A stretch of DNA of 64,000 nt from Candidatus Micrarchaeota archaeon. GTDB lineage: Archaea; Micrarchaeota; Micrarchaeia; Micrarchaeales; Micrarchaeaceae. The notes beneath the pieces were generated by a model that worked only from the letters and a program-made list of their open reading frames with translations, was not told the DNA's origin and did not search any database. Below, in pieces: positions 42,261-51,040 of this stretch. The DNA lies in NCBI GenBank assembly GCA_028866575.1, contig JAGWHU010000001.1, positions 123,913 through 187,912 of the forward strand, in the 5' to 3' direction. A program made the position numbers and the translations under genes. Positions within the stretch are counted from its first letter, which is position 1, and every line of letters starts with the position of its first letter.

Positions 42261-45029
42261 CTAACCTACGGATATGTTGAACCTGTGCTGCTCGGGGAGG
42301 CCCTGGCCGTAAATCTGCATTGCCTGCTGGCGCGTGAGCACGGCGTTGTAAACCTGCACATCTGCAATCTGGCCCGCGAATCCCTTCGAATAGGCTCCAG
42401 ACCCGATGTAAAGCGGATCCCCGCTTCCCAGCAGAGCCGGCATGCCAGAATAAGCCCCATGCGATGCGATGTTCCCGTTCATGTATATGCTCCATCCCGT
42501 GCTGTTGAAAGTTTCTACTATGTTGTACCACTGGTTCCTGTTGAAGGAAAACGGATAATCGACATTGGTGCTCAGCCATGCGCTGCCTGTTCCTATCTCC
42601 CCATGCAATCCTGTCAGGCCGCACGAGTTGTTGCCGCAGATGTTCATGTCAAACGCGTACCCGTTTGGCGCTTCAGAATTTATAAGTGCGCTGTTGAAGC
42701 TGCTGAATGAGCCGTTGAAGCTCAGGAACCACAGGCTTATGCTGAATGCGTTGCTTGCCTCGGCGAGATTCTGCGAGTATGGTATAATTACGTTTGATGC
42801 CCCGTTAAAAGTCGCGAAACTGGCACCGGTCCTGGATGTGTTGTATGCCGAGTTTACGTATGTCACGTTGTAATTTGCCGCGCCGCTGTCCATATTATAG
42901 GAGTAATCCGCTGCGCTGCCGAGGAGCGGCCACCACCCGACAAGCCCGCCAGGAACCGGCGGCGCGCTGATTCCGGAGCTGTAGGTGGAGTTTATCTGCC
43001 CTTGGGTAAGGTAGCTGTCGTAGAGCTGCACGTTCGTTACCAGCCCGTTGAATGTGTCAATGCCTGCCGGCTGCGAGGCGTCATTACCTATGTAGTACTG
43101 GCCGCTCTGCGCAAGGTTCAGGTTCTTCGGCAGTATGGCGGTTGCAAGTAGAGTGCCGTTCAGGTAAACATTGGCATATCCTGTGTTCCCGTTGTATTCT
43201 GCAGTTACCATCTCCCATGTGTCCTTGGGGAACGATTGCATGCCGTTTGGGAATCTAACGTAGTTTCCGCCTATGTACAGGACAGCATTGCCTGTGCACG
43301 TTATGCAATAGCCGATAAGCTGGAAGCCCCCTCCGCTTCCGGGCCAGTCGCCGAATATTCCCTGGTTGTGGCCCGGCGTGGGTCCCTTGTAGTATATCCA
43401 GGAAACCAGGGTGAAAGTATTGTTCCCTGTTATCCCGCTATTCAGCCTTGCGGAATTTACGGTAACAAAGCCATCGTAAATCTGGTTTCCCCCAATTCCT
43501 TGCCCGTCCCCCGGGAATGATGCAGCCGCAAAATTCACCATGCTAGGGGATTTCATCCATGCGCCGTTGAATGAGCCTGAATCCCCAGATTTCCCGAAAT
43601 CAGGCACGCTGGATTTGTATCCGAAGTCCAGCGGCCACCACCCTATCAGATTTCCGGAAGTGGTTATGTTTCCGTTGAAGACATCTGCCACTGCGCTTAA
43701 ATTCCCATAAATGTTCGCCGTTATGAACCCGTACGCCTTGCCATCGGAACCGGTATAAGCTGCTGAATGGACTATGGTGCCGTTCGGGCTGCTTGCGCTT
43801 CCCGCAAACCCGACCAGCGCATTGGATAGCGCATTGCCCGAAAGCGCATGCACTTCAGCGCTCAGCTGCACCACGTAATCGTATTTTATGCCGTTGACTG
43901 CAGATCCATGATTTCCATATCCGCTATAATCATTTGGGTTGCCGTCCAGCGGCCACCACCCAACAATTCCTGCGCTTGGGGAGCCTCCAATCCCCTCATA
44001 ATACAACTTCCCCACCTGCGCCTGCGTCAACACGCTGTTATATACCTGCAAGTTTGCAATCAATCCGTTGAACTCTAAATCGCCGTTGCCTATGCGTATT
44101 ATGTTGGAATCATACGGCAGCTGCGGCAGGCCGGTTTCAGATGCTACCTTGGCGCCGTTTATGTACCAGTCCAGCTCACCGCTTGCCCCGTTGAAAGTTG
44201 CGGCAGCGTTTATCCAGCTTCCAGAGGGGAAGGATGTAGTCGGCACCGAATGCCCAATCCCGCCTGAATAGTAGTTGAAGTCCAGCGTGTCGTTCGGATA
44301 GTACCCAGAAGAGCAAAGCCCTGCAAGGCCTATGGAAAGAAGCGAGGAGTCCGGCTTGCCGAAAATCGTGCCGCAGCCGTCCCTGTACTGGTTTGCATAG
44401 AACCAGAAATAAACGGAAAGGGAATTTCCAGTTGCAAGCGCACCGGATCCGTTTATGGAGACATACCTCTCCTGCGCCAGGCTGTCGTTGAACTCGGCAG
44501 CCCTGACCTTCGCCTGCTCTGAAAACGTGCCTATTCCGGGCAGATATGAGACCGCGGGGGATGGCACGTCTATGTATATGATGCCGTTGAGATTTGATAT
44601 CCTTATGAAGCCCTTGAATGTTGGAACGCTGTAAATGCTTATCCCGTTAGCGCTGGTCTTGGCGGTGCCATTAACAATCAGGCTCTTGGCCTGGCTGAAA
44701 CCGTATGCGTTGATCTGCTGGGTACCTGCAGTTGTACCCACTATTACCACGCCCGTGCTTGATATCGAGAGCGTGTACGTGTCCCTGGCAAACCCGCCTA
44801 CGAGCGGGACCGTGGCGGAATAGCCAGATCCGGCCTGCACCGCCTGATCTATGTAGCTTGCTATGTTCTGGCTCTGCAGCTGCAGCAGCGAATACTCCTG
44901 CTGGTTGATCGATGCGGCCCTCTGCGATGCGATTACGGAAAAGATGAGTATGAAAACGATGAGCACGAAGGAATACACTATTATGAACTCTAGCGCTATC
45001 TGCGATTTCCCACCAATAGGCATGGGCAT
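42261..45029 (-). CDS. Giant pilin-like protein with three LamG-like domains
   Basis: A 922-residue protein. The N-terminus GGKS then QIALEFIIVYSFVLIVFIL is a textbook class III signal: Lys-Ser before the cut, Gln at +1 and Glu at +5, as in type IV pilins. About 110 residues of linker follow. LamG-like sandwiches lie at about 178-345, 500-685 and 735-908. Each has the LSVYFWF/LVSWIYY/ISLWFLS strand and W.N...FN...G....Y.NG strands. A GWWPL motif follows or precedes each (357, 463, 698). The domain at about 385-460 is Ig-like (VEVHALSGNALSNA). It is the first gene of the minus-strand operon; its promoter lies in 45030-45086, shared with the divergent Nudix gene. Confidence 0.82.
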   Translation of the reverse strand: MPMPIGGKSQIALEFIIVYSFVLIVFILIFSVIASQRAASINQQEYSLLQLQSQNIASYIDQAVQAGSGYSATVPLVGGFARDTYTLSISSTGVVIVGTTAGTQQINAYGFSQAKSLIVNGTAKTSANGISIYSVPTFKGFIRISNLNGIIYIDVPSPAVSYLPGIGTFSEQAKVRAAEFNDSLAQERYVSINGSGALATGNSLSVYFWFYANQYRDGCGTIFGKPDSSLLSIGLAGLCSSGYYPNDTLDFNYYSGGIGHSVPTTSFPSGSWINAAATFNGASGELDWYINGAKVASETGLPQLPYDSNIIRIGNGDLEFNGLIANLQVYNSVLTQAQVGKLYYEGIGGSPSAGIVGWWPLDGNPNDYSGYGNHGSAVNGIKYDYVVQLSAEVHALSGNALSNALVGFAGSASSPNGTIVHSAAYTGSDGKAYGFITANIYGNLSAVADVFNGNITTSGNLIGWWPLDFGYKSSVPDFGKSGDSGSFNGAWMKSPSMVNFAAASFPGDGQGIGGNQIYDGFVTVNSARLNSGITGNNTFTLVSWIYYKGPTPGHNQGIFGDWPGSGGGFQLIGYCITCTGNAVLYIGGNYVRFPNGMQSFPKDTWEMVTAEYNGNTGYANVYLNGTLLATAILPKNLNLAQSGQYYIGNDASQPAGIDTFNGLVTNVQLYDSYLTQGQINSTYSSGISAPPVPGGLVGWWPLLGSAADYSYNMDSGAANYNVTYVNSAYNTSRTGASFATFNGASNVIIPYSQNLAEASNAFSISLWFLSFNGSFSSFNSALINSEAPNGYAFDMNICGNNSCGLTGLHGEIGTGSAWLSTNVDYPFSFNRNQWYNIVETFNSTGWSIYMNGNIASHGAYSGMPALLGSGDPLYIGSGAYSKGFAGQIADVQVYNAVLTRQQAMQIYGQGLPEQHRFNISVG

Positions 45030-45086
45030 AAAATCAACTTATATTCTGAAGGAATTAATAAATACATGACATAATCCAATATTTGT

Positions 45087-45614
45087 ATGCGGAAGAAAAA
45101 TCCGGCATTGCCTGTTGTGAGGCAGGTTTCAGGCGGCGTAATCGTATACATTATAAGGAACGGCAAAGCAGAGATACTACTCCTTGAGCAGAACAACAGC
45201 CGCTACGGAAGGACTGGCAGGAACGCAAGGAAAAAGGTGATCGACATAGGCCCTTCAGGGCGTGTTGAAAACGGGGAGAGCATACTGCAAACTGCAAAAA
45301 GGGAGCTGTTCCAGGAAACCGGGCTGAGATTGAACCTGGACAAGGGTTACTTCGATAAATATTCCTATGTATTTGTGGGCAAGGCGCTGAAGGGAAGGTT
45401 CAAGGGCAAAAAATCAAGCATAAGAAGGACAAGAAAGTACTTCATTGCAATGGCTACGCCGCAGCAGCTCGAGCACCTTAAGCTCTCTGACGAGCATGTA
45501 TCCTACAGGTTCTCCACGATAGAAGAGGCGCTGGACTCCAAGGACATAATGAGGCCGCAGAAGGAGCTTCTGAAGAGGCTAAAGAAAAGAATCCATCAAT
45601 TGCAGCAACATTAA
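45087..45614 (+). CDS. Nudix hydrolase
   Basis: A 175-residue Nudix protein. The Nudix box GRVENGESILQTAKRELFQETGL keeps the RELxxETG core. Before it are beta strands GGVIVYIIRNGKAEILLLEQNN and a basic insertion; the C-terminal half is Lys/Arg-rich (KGRFKGKKSSIRRTRKYF). The long basic inserts suggest a diphosphoinositol- or dinucleotide polyphosphate-type substrate, or RNA 5' ends, but this is a guess. It is unrelated in detail to the Nudix gene at 29899. Hel308 follows 20 bases downstream. Confidence 0.85.
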   Translation: MRKKNPALPVVRQVSGGVIVYIIRNGKAEILLLEQNNSRYGRTGRNARKKVIDIGPSGRVENGESILQTAKRELFQETGLRLNLDKGYFDKYSYVFVGKALKGRFKGKKSSIRRTRKYFIAMATPQQLEHLKLSDEHVSYRFSTIEEALDSKDIMRPQKELLKRLKKRIHQLQQH

Positions 45615-45633
45615 TTAAATCTGATTACGGAAT

Positions 45634-47745
45634 ATGATCATGAATATCTCCGGCCTAAAGGGTAAGCTGCCAAACGAAATAATAGAGTCGGTAAGCGCAA
45701 GAGGGATAAGGGAACTTACACCCCCGCAGGAGGATGCCATAAGGAAGGGCCTCCTCGAGGGGAAGAACATGCTAATAGCAAGCCCAACAGCGAGCGGAAA
45801 GACGCTGGTCGCGGAAATCGCATGCGTGAATTCTATATTGTCAAAGGGGAGGAAGGCAATATACATAGCGCCGATGAGGGCGCTTGCAACAGAGAAGTAC
45901 AACGAGTTCAAGGAGACATATCCCTACATAAACGCCGCCATATCCATAGGCGACCTGGATTCCAACGACCTCTGGCTCAAGAACTACAAGATGCTGTTTT
46001 TTTCCACGGAGAAATTCGACAGCCTGCTAAGGCACGGTATAGACTGGCTCCAGAGCATAGGGTGCATAATATTCGACGAGGTGCACATGCTGGGGGACAT
46101 GTCAAGAGGGCCCACTCTAGAGCTCCTGATCACGAAGCTCTCAATGATGTGCGACGCTCAGATAATATCCCTGAGCGCAACTATAGGGAATCCGGAGGAG
46201 ATAGCAAAATGGTCCAAGGCGGAGCTCGTCGTAAGCGATTACAGGCCCGTAAAGCTCCTCAAGGGCGTGCTCTATGATGCGAGCGCCTACTACAACGTTG
46301 AAGACGAGCTGAAGGAGTATCCCCTTTCTGGGATGAGCAAGCTCCCTGAGGTAAGGCTTGCAGAGGACACGCTTGAGCAGAGGAAGCAATTGCTGATATT
46401 CTACTCAACCAAGAAAAGCACGGAAGTGGGCGCCACGAGGCTGGCCCAGCACGTAAGGAGCAAGCTCTCAAGGGAGGATATCGCAGAGCTGGAGAACGCC
46501 AGCGCATCAATACTCAACGCGCTTGACAGGCCCACGGAGCAGTGCGCTAAGCTTTCAAGCCTCGTATGCAATGGCGTGGCATTCCACCATTCCGGATTGC
46601 TGAACAAGCAGCGAGCCGCAATAGAGAACGCATTCAAGTCAAACCTGATAAAGGTCATCTGCGCCACCACAACCCTGGGGTATGGGGTCAACCTGCCCGC
46701 ACACACCGTCCTGATAAGGGATATCAGCAGGTACGAGAACGGCTACAGCGAGAGGCTCGGGATAAACGAGGTAACGCAGCTCTTCGGCCGTGCTGGAAGG
46801 CCCAAGTACGACAGGGAGGGCAGGGCGCTCATTTCCGCAGGCACCAAAGACAGGGTAATGGACCTAGCGCGCTACATAGAGACCAAGCCAGATTCCATAG
46901 ATTCCGCCCTAGGGGTTGCTCCGATACTGAGGACCCACATACTCTCCTTCATCGCGGAAAATTTCCTGAACGAGGAAAAGGCAATGCAGAAATTCCTTTC
47001 AAGGAGCTTCTACAGCTTCCAGTACGGCAACCAGGGCCACATAAACAGCATGATAAAGAACGTTGTTGACGAGCTTTGTGAATGGGAATTCATAGACATA
47101 AACGGGAGCACGTATAGCGCCACGAAGCTGGGCAGGAGGGTAAGCGAGCTATACATAGACCCGCTGTCAGCGAAATGGATCGTTGACTCGCTTCGCAAGG
47201 AGCTCGACCTTCTTGGCATACTGTACATGATATCGAACACGCTGGAGATGCGGCCCCACGTGAGGATGACCAAGGAGGCGCTGTCCGCCTATGTCACATA
47301 TCTGTACATGAACGACAGCGAGGCCACGAAGGACTACATAAAGATGGAGTACGATTCGGAAAGGGCATTCAGCACCGCGCTGATGCTCAGGGACTGGATG
47401 GAAGAGCAGAGAGAGCCAGAAATAGTCAAGAAGTACTCTTCGACTCCTGGTGCTCTTTACTCAAAGATAACGAACGCGGACTGGCTCATATACTCAGCTG
47501 TTGAGATGGCGAAGATACTGAAAAGGCCGCAGCACAGGCTCATAGAGGCCAGGGTGCGCCTGCGCTACGGGATAAAGGAGGAATTGCTGGATCTTGTAAG
47601 GCTGGAGCAGATAGGAAGGGTCAGGGCAAGGGCGTTGTACGCAAACGGCATAAGGAAGGTGTCTGACATTGAAAAGAACAGGGAAAAGGTAAAAACCGTA
47701 CTGGGAAACGACATAGCAGAGAGGGTATTCAGCCAGTTGGGCTGA
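45634..47745 (+). CDS. hel308: ATP-dependent DNA helicase Hel308
   Basis: A 703-residue Ski2-like helicase. Motif Q/zero region RELTPPQEDAI, motif I SPTASGKT, motif Ia APMRALATEK, motif II DEVHML, motif III LSATIGN, motif IV-V FHHSGLLNKQR and ATTTLGYGVNLPA, motif VI GRAGRPKYDREG. The winged-helix, ratchet and C-terminal HhH-like domain (RVRARALYANGIRKVSDIEKN) follow, as in Hel308. It unwinds lagging-strand forks with 3'-5' polarity. Full-length and co-oriented with Nudix (upstream) and histone (downstream). A second Met three codons in is an alternative start. Confidence 0.93.
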   Translation: MIMNISGLKGKLPNEIIESVSARGIRELTPPQEDAIRKGLLEGKNMLIASPTASGKTLVAEIACVNSILSKGRKAIYIAPMRALATEKYNEFKETYPYINAAISIGDLDSNDLWLKNYKMLFFSTEKFDSLLRHGIDWLQSIGCIIFDEVHMLGDMSRGPTLELLITKLSMMCDAQIISLSATIGNPEEIAKWSKAELVVSDYRPVKLLKGVLYDASAYYNVEDELKEYPLSGMSKLPEVRLAEDTLEQRKQLLIFYSTKKSTEVGATRLAQHVRSKLSREDIAELENASASILNALDRPTEQCAKLSSLVCNGVAFHHSGLLNKQRAAIENAFKSNLIKVICATTTLGYGVNLPAHTVLIRDISRYENGYSERLGINEVTQLFGRAGRPKYDREGRALISAGTKDRVMDLARYIETKPDSIDSALGVAPILRTHILSFIAENFLNEEKAMQKFLSRSFYSFQYGNQGHINSMIKNVVDELCEWEFIDINGSTYSATKLGRRVSELYIDPLSAKWIVDSLRKELDLLGILYMISNTLEMRPHVRMTKEALSAYVTYLYMNDSEATKDYIKMEYDSERAFSTALMLRDWMEEQREPEIVKKYSSTPGALYSKITNADWLIYSAVEMAKILKRPQHRLIEARVRLRYGIKEELLDLVRLEQIGRVRARALYANGIRKVSDIEKNREKVKTVLGNDIAERVFSQLG

Positions 47746-47823
47746 TCCGTGCCATTGTTCCGCTAAAATGTCACACTTTTAATCCTATACCTCAAATTAT
47801 AATTTTGCATTTGTGGTGAAGCG

Positions 47824-48021
47824 ATGTATATTTCAGAGAACACTGTAAAGAAGATACTCAAGGAGGCAGGAGCTTCAAGGATAAGCGTGAGCGCAAGCAT
47901 GGAGCTGCACAAGTACATAAACAGGATGGCGTTCGACATAGCAAGGAAGGCCGTAAGGCTCTCAAGGCACGCAAAGAGGAAAACTGTAGAGGCAAGCGAC
48001 GTAAAGCTGGCATATGCATGA
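47824..48021 (+). CDS. Archaeal histone
   Basis: A 65-residue single histone fold: helix 1 ISENTVKKILKEA, loop GASRISVSASMELHKYINRMAFDIARKAVRLSRHA, then KRKTVEASDVKLAY. This is the standard HMf-like sequence with the RKTV(E/K)xxDVxLA end. It would form dimers and longer wrapped stacks with DNA. It is slightly short (usual 66-69). GGTGA lies just upstream of the ATG (47824). Standalone gene with AT-rich DNA upstream. Confidence 0.93.
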   Translation: MYISENTVKKILKEAGASRISVSASMELHKYINRMAFDIARKAVRLSRHAKRKTVEASDVKLAYA

Positions 48022-48036
48022 TTCCATGCGCGCAAC

Positions 48037-48318
48037 TTACAGTATGCCGAAGAACCTCAATATCACGAACGTGCCAACGGCCGGAAGCCCGAATAGCGCA
48101 GTTGGTATCAGGGTAGCAAGCTCCAGAGGTATGCCCATTCTGAAAAAGTAATTAAGGGCAAATATCGCGATGATGCCTAGTATGCTGTTTATTATCAGCC
48201 CGAAAATCAGCTTCAGTATCGATTTGCCCACCTTGAATATCACGAACAGCACTACTGCTATCAATGCTATCAGTATGACCTCGCTGGCGAACGTGTTTAT
48301 TGGCGGTACAACTACCAT
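48037..48318 (-). CDS. BofA-family membrane protein
   Basis: A 93-residue protein with about three hydrophobic segments. The segment KLIFGLIINSILGIIAIFALNYFF and the end PTALFGLPAVGTFVILRFFG match the pro-sigma-K processing inhibitor BofA domain (GxxxNxxxGxxxLxxxN...GxxGxPGxxLL). In Bacillus BofA restrains an intramembrane protease; archaea have no sigma-K, so the role here is unknown, although an M50 protease does lie at 30745. It is convergent with the histone gene. Confidence 0.65.
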   Translation of the reverse strand: MVVVPPINTFASEVILIALIAVVLFVIFKVGKSILKLIFGLIINSILGIIAIFALNYFFRMGIPLELATLIPTALFGLPAVGTFVILRFFGIL

Positions 48319-48420
48319 AGCCCAATAATAGGATGCAACAAATAAAATACCTGATGTTTATATGCGGTTCTTTATTGAAGGAAGCAGGACGATTTTACTA
48401 GCAGCGCCAGGCGCAAACTC

Positions 48421-48429
48421 TTTATATTT
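48421..48429 (+). promoter_or_regulatory. TATA box for the RNase P RNA gene
   Basis: TTTATATTT ends about 22 bases before the first P1 base at 48451, the normal distance for archaeal initiation. It supports the 5' end given for the RNA. Confidence 0.6.
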
Positions 48430-48450
48430 CAGCACGCATAAATAATGGTG

Positions 48451-48680
48451 GTGGCAGGCGGGCAGCCTACCGAAAGGAGGAAGCTCCTCTCATACAGAGT
48501 GCACCAGGGCTTAAGGCCCTATTCGGAACAGAAACGATACCGGAGCAATGCATGGGCGATGACACTACGAGCGCATTGCAATGGATGAAACGCGCCGATG
48601 CGGTGCACAGTGAGTATGCAAGGCCTTGTGCCGCTCAGACTAATGCTGCCTAAAACAGAAAGAGGGCTACGGCCTGCCAC
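48451..48680 (+). ncRNA. rnpB: RNase P RNA (compact archaeal form)
   Basis: The ends GTGGCAGGC (48451-48459) and GCCTGCCAC (48672-48680) form a perfect nine-pair P1 helix. Inside are CR-I-like GGAGGAAGCTCC, ACAGAGTGCACCAGGGC, AACAGAAACGATACC, GATGAAACGCGCC and a CR-V-like ACAGAAAGAGGGCT just before the P1 3' strand. Their order follows RNase P RNA. About 230 bases is short for an archaeal RNA (usually about 300), suggesting reduced P helices. RNase P removes the 5' leader of pre-tRNAs. A nearby TATA box and the AT-rich flanks support an independent transcript. Confidence 0.85.
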
Positions 48681-48883
48681 TATTGCGCTTTTCACTGCCA
48701 AAACGCACAAATCAGAAAAACAGCACGCAAAGCCCCTAGAGGTAAAACTTGGAAATGCTTATAAAAGCTCCACCGAAAGGTTTATATATCTATTTCTTCA
48801 CAATAATAGTGTCTAATTTTAGAAAGTTTTAAAAACTTTATTCCAGTTGCAAGTAAATTTGCGTGAAAAAGCTTGGTGTATCA

Positions 48884-50035
48884 ATGAAAACGAACAACTC
48901 AAAAAAATCTAAAAAAGCTAAAACAAAGGCAGGGAAGGAGGAGCGTGAGGAAGCGCCGAAGATAAGGAAGATAGTGCTTTCCAACAACAAGCTGAACCTT
49001 GCCGAGGCATCAGAGAAAAGGAAGAGGGGAAGGCCAAGGGGCACATTTGCCTCCCAGGAGGACATAATAGCAATACAGCAGGGCGAATTCCACCAGCAGG
49101 GGCCTTCTGTTCCTGACAGGACGCCCGGGTCTGTCAATAAGTGCCCGAGCTGCGGAAGCACTGATCTTCTGTTCGACAACGAGCGCGGCGAGCTCGTATG
49201 CAACAACTGCGGCCTGGTAATAGAGGAGAATGCAACCGATACTGGGCCGGAATGGCGTGCATTCGATGCTGATCAGAGGAACGCAAGGGCAAGGACAGGA
49301 GCACCTATAAAATACACAAAGCCGAACAGGGGCCTTGTAACTGAAATAGACCTGTACAACAAGGACATAAGAGGGGTAAGAATACCCTCAAAGCGCCAGG
49401 CCCAGCTCTACAGGATGAGGAAATGGCACAAGAGGGCAAGCATAGCCAGCTCAAGCGAGAGGAACTACCTTATAGCGCTGCCGGAACTGAACAGGGTATC
49501 AAGCTATCTGGGGCTTCCGGAGAACATAAGGGAGAGCGCAGCTTTGCTGTACAGGAAATGCGTCCAGGGCAACCTCATAAGGGGAAGGCCGATAGAGACG
49601 GTAGTGCAGGCGGTAATATACGCCTCGTGCAGGCAGGCGGGAATGCCAAGGACGCTTGACGAGATATCGAACATATCAGGGCTTCCCAAGAAGGAAATAG
49701 GGAGGGCTTACAGGGTCATATCCCACGAGCTCAACCTGAAGATACCGCTTACCGATCCGATAAGCTATGTTCCAAGGTACGTTAACGCGCTGAAACTGAG
49801 CGGAGAGGCCCAGGAAAAGGCGGTGCAGCTTCTAAGGAATGCGATGAAGAAGGGCCTGGTCTCAGGGAGGAGCCCGACGGGGGTCAGCGCAGCCGCAGTA
49901 TACATAGCCGGAGCGCTTGCGGGCGAGAGGCGCACCCAGAAGGAAGTTGCAGACGTTGCAGGAGTCACCGAGGTAACGATAAGGAACAGGTACAGGGAGC
50001 TGAAGGAGCAGCTCAACATCGACGTAAACCTGTAA
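48884..50035 (+). CDS. tfb: Transcription initiation factor TFB with N-terminal basic extension
   Basis: About 383 residues. A Lys-rich N-terminal extension (about 1-80) contains KRKRGRPRG (45-53), an AT-hook-like motif. The TFIIB zinc ribbon CPSCGSTD...CNNCGLV starts at about 87, then the B-reader WRAFDADQRNARARTG, and two cyclin folds (ELNRVSSYLGLPENIRESAALLYRK and YVPRYVNALKLSGEAQEKAVQLL). It recruits RNA polymerase to TBP-TATA. Usual archaeal TFB is about 300-330 residues, so the extension is extra. ATG 48884 is preceded by GGTGTATCA, with the same context as the proteasome gene; an in-frame GTG at 48863 is the alternative. Confidence 0.93.
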   Translation: MKTNNSKKSKKAKTKAGKEEREEAPKIRKIVLSNNKLNLAEASEKRKRGRPRGTFASQEDIIAIQQGEFHQQGPSVPDRTPGSVNKCPSCGSTDLLFDNERGELVCNNCGLVIEENATDTGPEWRAFDADQRNARARTGAPIKYTKPNRGLVTEIDLYNKDIRGVRIPSKRQAQLYRMRKWHKRASIASSSERNYLIALPELNRVSSYLGLPENIRESAALLYRKCVQGNLIRGRPIETVVQAVIYASCRQAGMPRTLDEISNISGLPKKEIGRAYRVISHELNLKIPLTDPISYVPRYVNALKLSGEAQEKAVQLLRNAMKKGLVSGRSPTGVSAAAVYIAGALAGERRTQKEVADVAGVTEVTIRNRYRELKEQLNIDVNL

Positions 50036-50044
50036 GATGTTTAC

Positions 50045-50458
50045 ATGTCCTTGCCGCATGCAACAATATGCATGGCAATCATTGCCATGCTGTTATTTTA
50101 TCCCGCTCCGATAGGCGCACATGCACAAAGCCAGGCCATGAACAGCAGCAACCTTACCAAGGCGATAAATTCAACCGAGTCGTTTCTGCACAAGGCCAAC
50201 CAGAGCGGCTACCTTGTTTTCTATCCTGATCTTTCGCAGGCTTACCACTACCTTAAGCTTGCAGAGAACCAGACAAACGAATCCAATTCTTACGTGCTTC
50301 TTGCCGAGGCGAGATCAAGCGCACAGGCGCAGATAGATGCAATAAACACATACAGGGCTATATCCTTGTATGCCCTTATCGCGTCAGCAATACTGCTCGC
50401 CGCGCTGCTTTACGCGTTCATGATGCCTCATCAACGCGGCGCAAGGGGCCAAAATTAG
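50045..50458 (+). CDS. Secreted, C-terminally anchored small protein
   Basis: A 137-residue protein. An N-terminal signal peptide (ICMAIIAMLLFYPAPIGAHAQ) with an AxA-like cleavage site is followed by a helical outer domain with five or more sequons (NSSNLTKAINSTESF, NQTNESNS), then one membrane segment (LYALIASAILLAALLYAFM) and a short basic cytoplasmic tail. Function not recognised; it could be a glycosylated envelope protein. It starts nine bases after the TFB stop, so it may be co-transcribed. Confidence 0.65.
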   Translation: MSLPHATICMAIIAMLLFYPAPIGAHAQSQAMNSSNLTKAINSTESFLHKANQSGYLVFYPDLSQAYHYLKLAENQTNESNSYVLLAEARSSAQAQIDAINTYRAISLYALIASAILLAALLYAFMMPHQRGARGQN

Positions 50459-50582
50459 ACATCTGTCTAAATCAGCCTAATTAGTAGAATATCTTTAAAA
50501 GGCTATTTGCCGTAATTATACTTAGGGTTTAAGGGATTGATTCAGTCAATATAACAAGATTATATTCGTCTGGGTGATATAA

Positions 50583-50831
50583 ATGGGATTGGATGAATAC
50601 AGCGTGGAAGAGGGAACTGAATACAGCATGAAAGTGGATGCGAAGGGAGCTCGCGGCGAGGGGATAGGCAAAATAGGGAATTTTGTCATATTCGTCAAGA
50701 ACGCGAAGACCAGGATAGGCAACGTGTACAAGGTCAAGGTGACAAAGGTGCACAGGACATTCGCCTATGCCGAGCTGAGGGATCCTAAGCACCAGTTCAT
50801 AGGCAACGGCAGCCTTATAGATTTCGGCTGA
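50583..50831 (+). CDS. TRAM-domain protein
   Basis: An 82-residue protein. The TRAM (OB-like RNA-binding) fold is visible: YSMKVDAKGARGEGIGKIGNFVIFVKNAK, then GNVYKVKVTKVHRTFAYAEL. Small stand-alone TRAM proteins in archaea act as RNA chaperones, related to the TRAM domain of tRNA-modifying enzymes. GGTGATATAAATG precedes the start. It lies ahead of the proteasome gene. Confidence 0.9.
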   Translation: MGLDEYSVEEGTEYSMKVDAKGARGEGIGKIGNFVIFVKNAKTRIGNVYKVKVTKVHRTFAYAELRDPKHQFIGNGSLIDFG

Positions 50832-51040
50832 CGCCAAAGCAAAGCAAAAGTAAATTAATATATAGGTATGTGTTCAAAGTATATTGTAATTCTTTGCAGC
50901 TTAGCATTTATCATATTCTGAACGTTCAAGTAATTCATTATTTTGGGTATTTTGGTGCAATCCATTAAATGCACAAAGCATGACTGAACTGATTACCTTC
51001 TTTAGATTCAATGATATTTGGCATATTATACGGTGTATCA

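Noticed and set aside
41707..42624. Longer 305-residue reading frame for the short pilin-like gene
   Set aside because: The extra N-terminal part lies within the 922-residue gene in another frame and is Arg/His-rich; the ATG at 42255 gives the pilin signal and normal operon spacing.
36910..45029. Repeated DNA around GWWPL-coding stretches considered as a CRISPR or recombination repeat
   Set aside because: The repeats are in frame, unevenly spaced and diverged; they reflect repeated protein domains.
48598..48816. ORF of 72 codons on the plus strand
   Set aside because: It lies mostly within RNase P RNA and the protein looks random.
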